From JAVVEW01 sp032251045 (lineage in GTDB: Bacteria > Pseudomonadota > Gammaproteobacteria > Methylococcales > Methylomonadaceae): a DNA stretch of 64,000 nt. Each line of letters begins with the position of its first letter. The first letter of the stretch is position 1. Position numbers and translations under genes: made by a program. Below the pieces are notes generated by a model, which saw only the letters and a program-made list of their open reading frames with translations, was not told the DNA's origin and searched no databases. Shown here one piece after another: positions 63,967-64,000 of the stretch. Location: the NCBI GenBank assembly GCA_032251045.1, contig JAVVEW010000003.1, positions 9,246 through 73,245 of the forward strand, in the 5' to 3' direction.

Positions 63967-64000
63967 ATGTCCCAAGACATCACCAAGCTTAGCCATCAGG
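63967..64000 (+). CDS. Start of an unidentified gene running off the right edge
   Basis: Eleven codons (MSQDITKLSHQ) follow an ATG placed at a plausible distance from an extended -10 element. Too short to identify. Confidence 0.4.
   Translation, partial: MSQDITKLSHQ

Overview
The window looks like chromosomal DNA of a gammaproteobacterium. The order glnD-map-rpsB-tsf-pyrH-frr-uppS-cdsA-dxr-rseP, the divergent rsmI/lpoA-yraN pair and the polA, queA and hisC genes are typical of that class. Several accessory traits (copper-RiPP operon, C-P lyase, repeated hairpin families) would suit the Methylococcales, but no methane or methanol oxidation gene is present, so genus-level placement is a guess. 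No rRNA, tRNA or CRISPR array was recognised.

Layout. 0-5.5 kb: a frameshifted periplasmic binding-protein gene and a 1441-residue c-di-GMP enzyme with a PhnD-like periplasmic sensor. 5.7-10.1 kb (minus): a CsgG-like secretion cluster with an OmpA-like lipid-free protein, small lipoprotein, DUF2807 protein and a small exported protein made of two near-identical 37-residue repeats; a perfect 7-1-7 Fur-type palindrome lies upstream. 10.5-17.7 kb: polA, a probably frameshifted exported protein, queA, hisC and a short BLUF photoreceptor. 18.0-20.6 kb (minus): a bufferin/HvfA-type copper-binding RiPP operon (precursor, DUF692 MNIO enzyme, DUF2063 partner, DoxX) with a terminator-like hairpin between precursor and enzymes.

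21-38.2 kb is a phosphonate regulon. A complete phnF-D-C-E-E-G-H-I-J-K-L-M-N-P set reads rightward from a promoter with a Pho-box-like pair of 11-bp-spaced half-sites. Divergently, an exported beta-helix-like protein and a large TonB-dependent receptor read leftward from a triple Pho box. Both boxes sit 10 bp from a -10 element, so an outer-membrane receptor, periplasmic capture, ABC import and C-P lyase cleavage appear to be under common PhoB control. The operon is interrupted between phnL and phnM by a decayed REP-associated transposase flanked by REP hairpins.

38.4-49.5 kb: rsmI, lpoA, yraN, then a tightly coupled three-gene lipid operon (CDP-alcohol phosphatidyltransferase with an extra N-terminal domain, diacylglycerol-kinase-like enzyme, and a protein resembling mitochondrial Tam41 CDP-diacylglycerol synthase); a mobile-element scar (integrase, IS21 and HsdR fragments); DCC-family protein, chrA, and two DUF4398/OmpA lipoproteins. 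49.8-62.6 kb: core genes glnD, map, the rpsB-rseP block, dsbC and a secreted nuclease. 62.6-64 kb: an Rpn-family pseudogene, a yeast-type cytosine deaminase and the start of a gene running off the right edge.

Recurring structure: a dispersed repeat (core GTGAACGGTTAC, often beside a TTTTTCAAAGAGGGATTGAGG-like hairpin block) occurs about eight times in intergenic DNA, and a REP-like hairpin (GCTGGGTT...AACCCAGC) occurs about six times.
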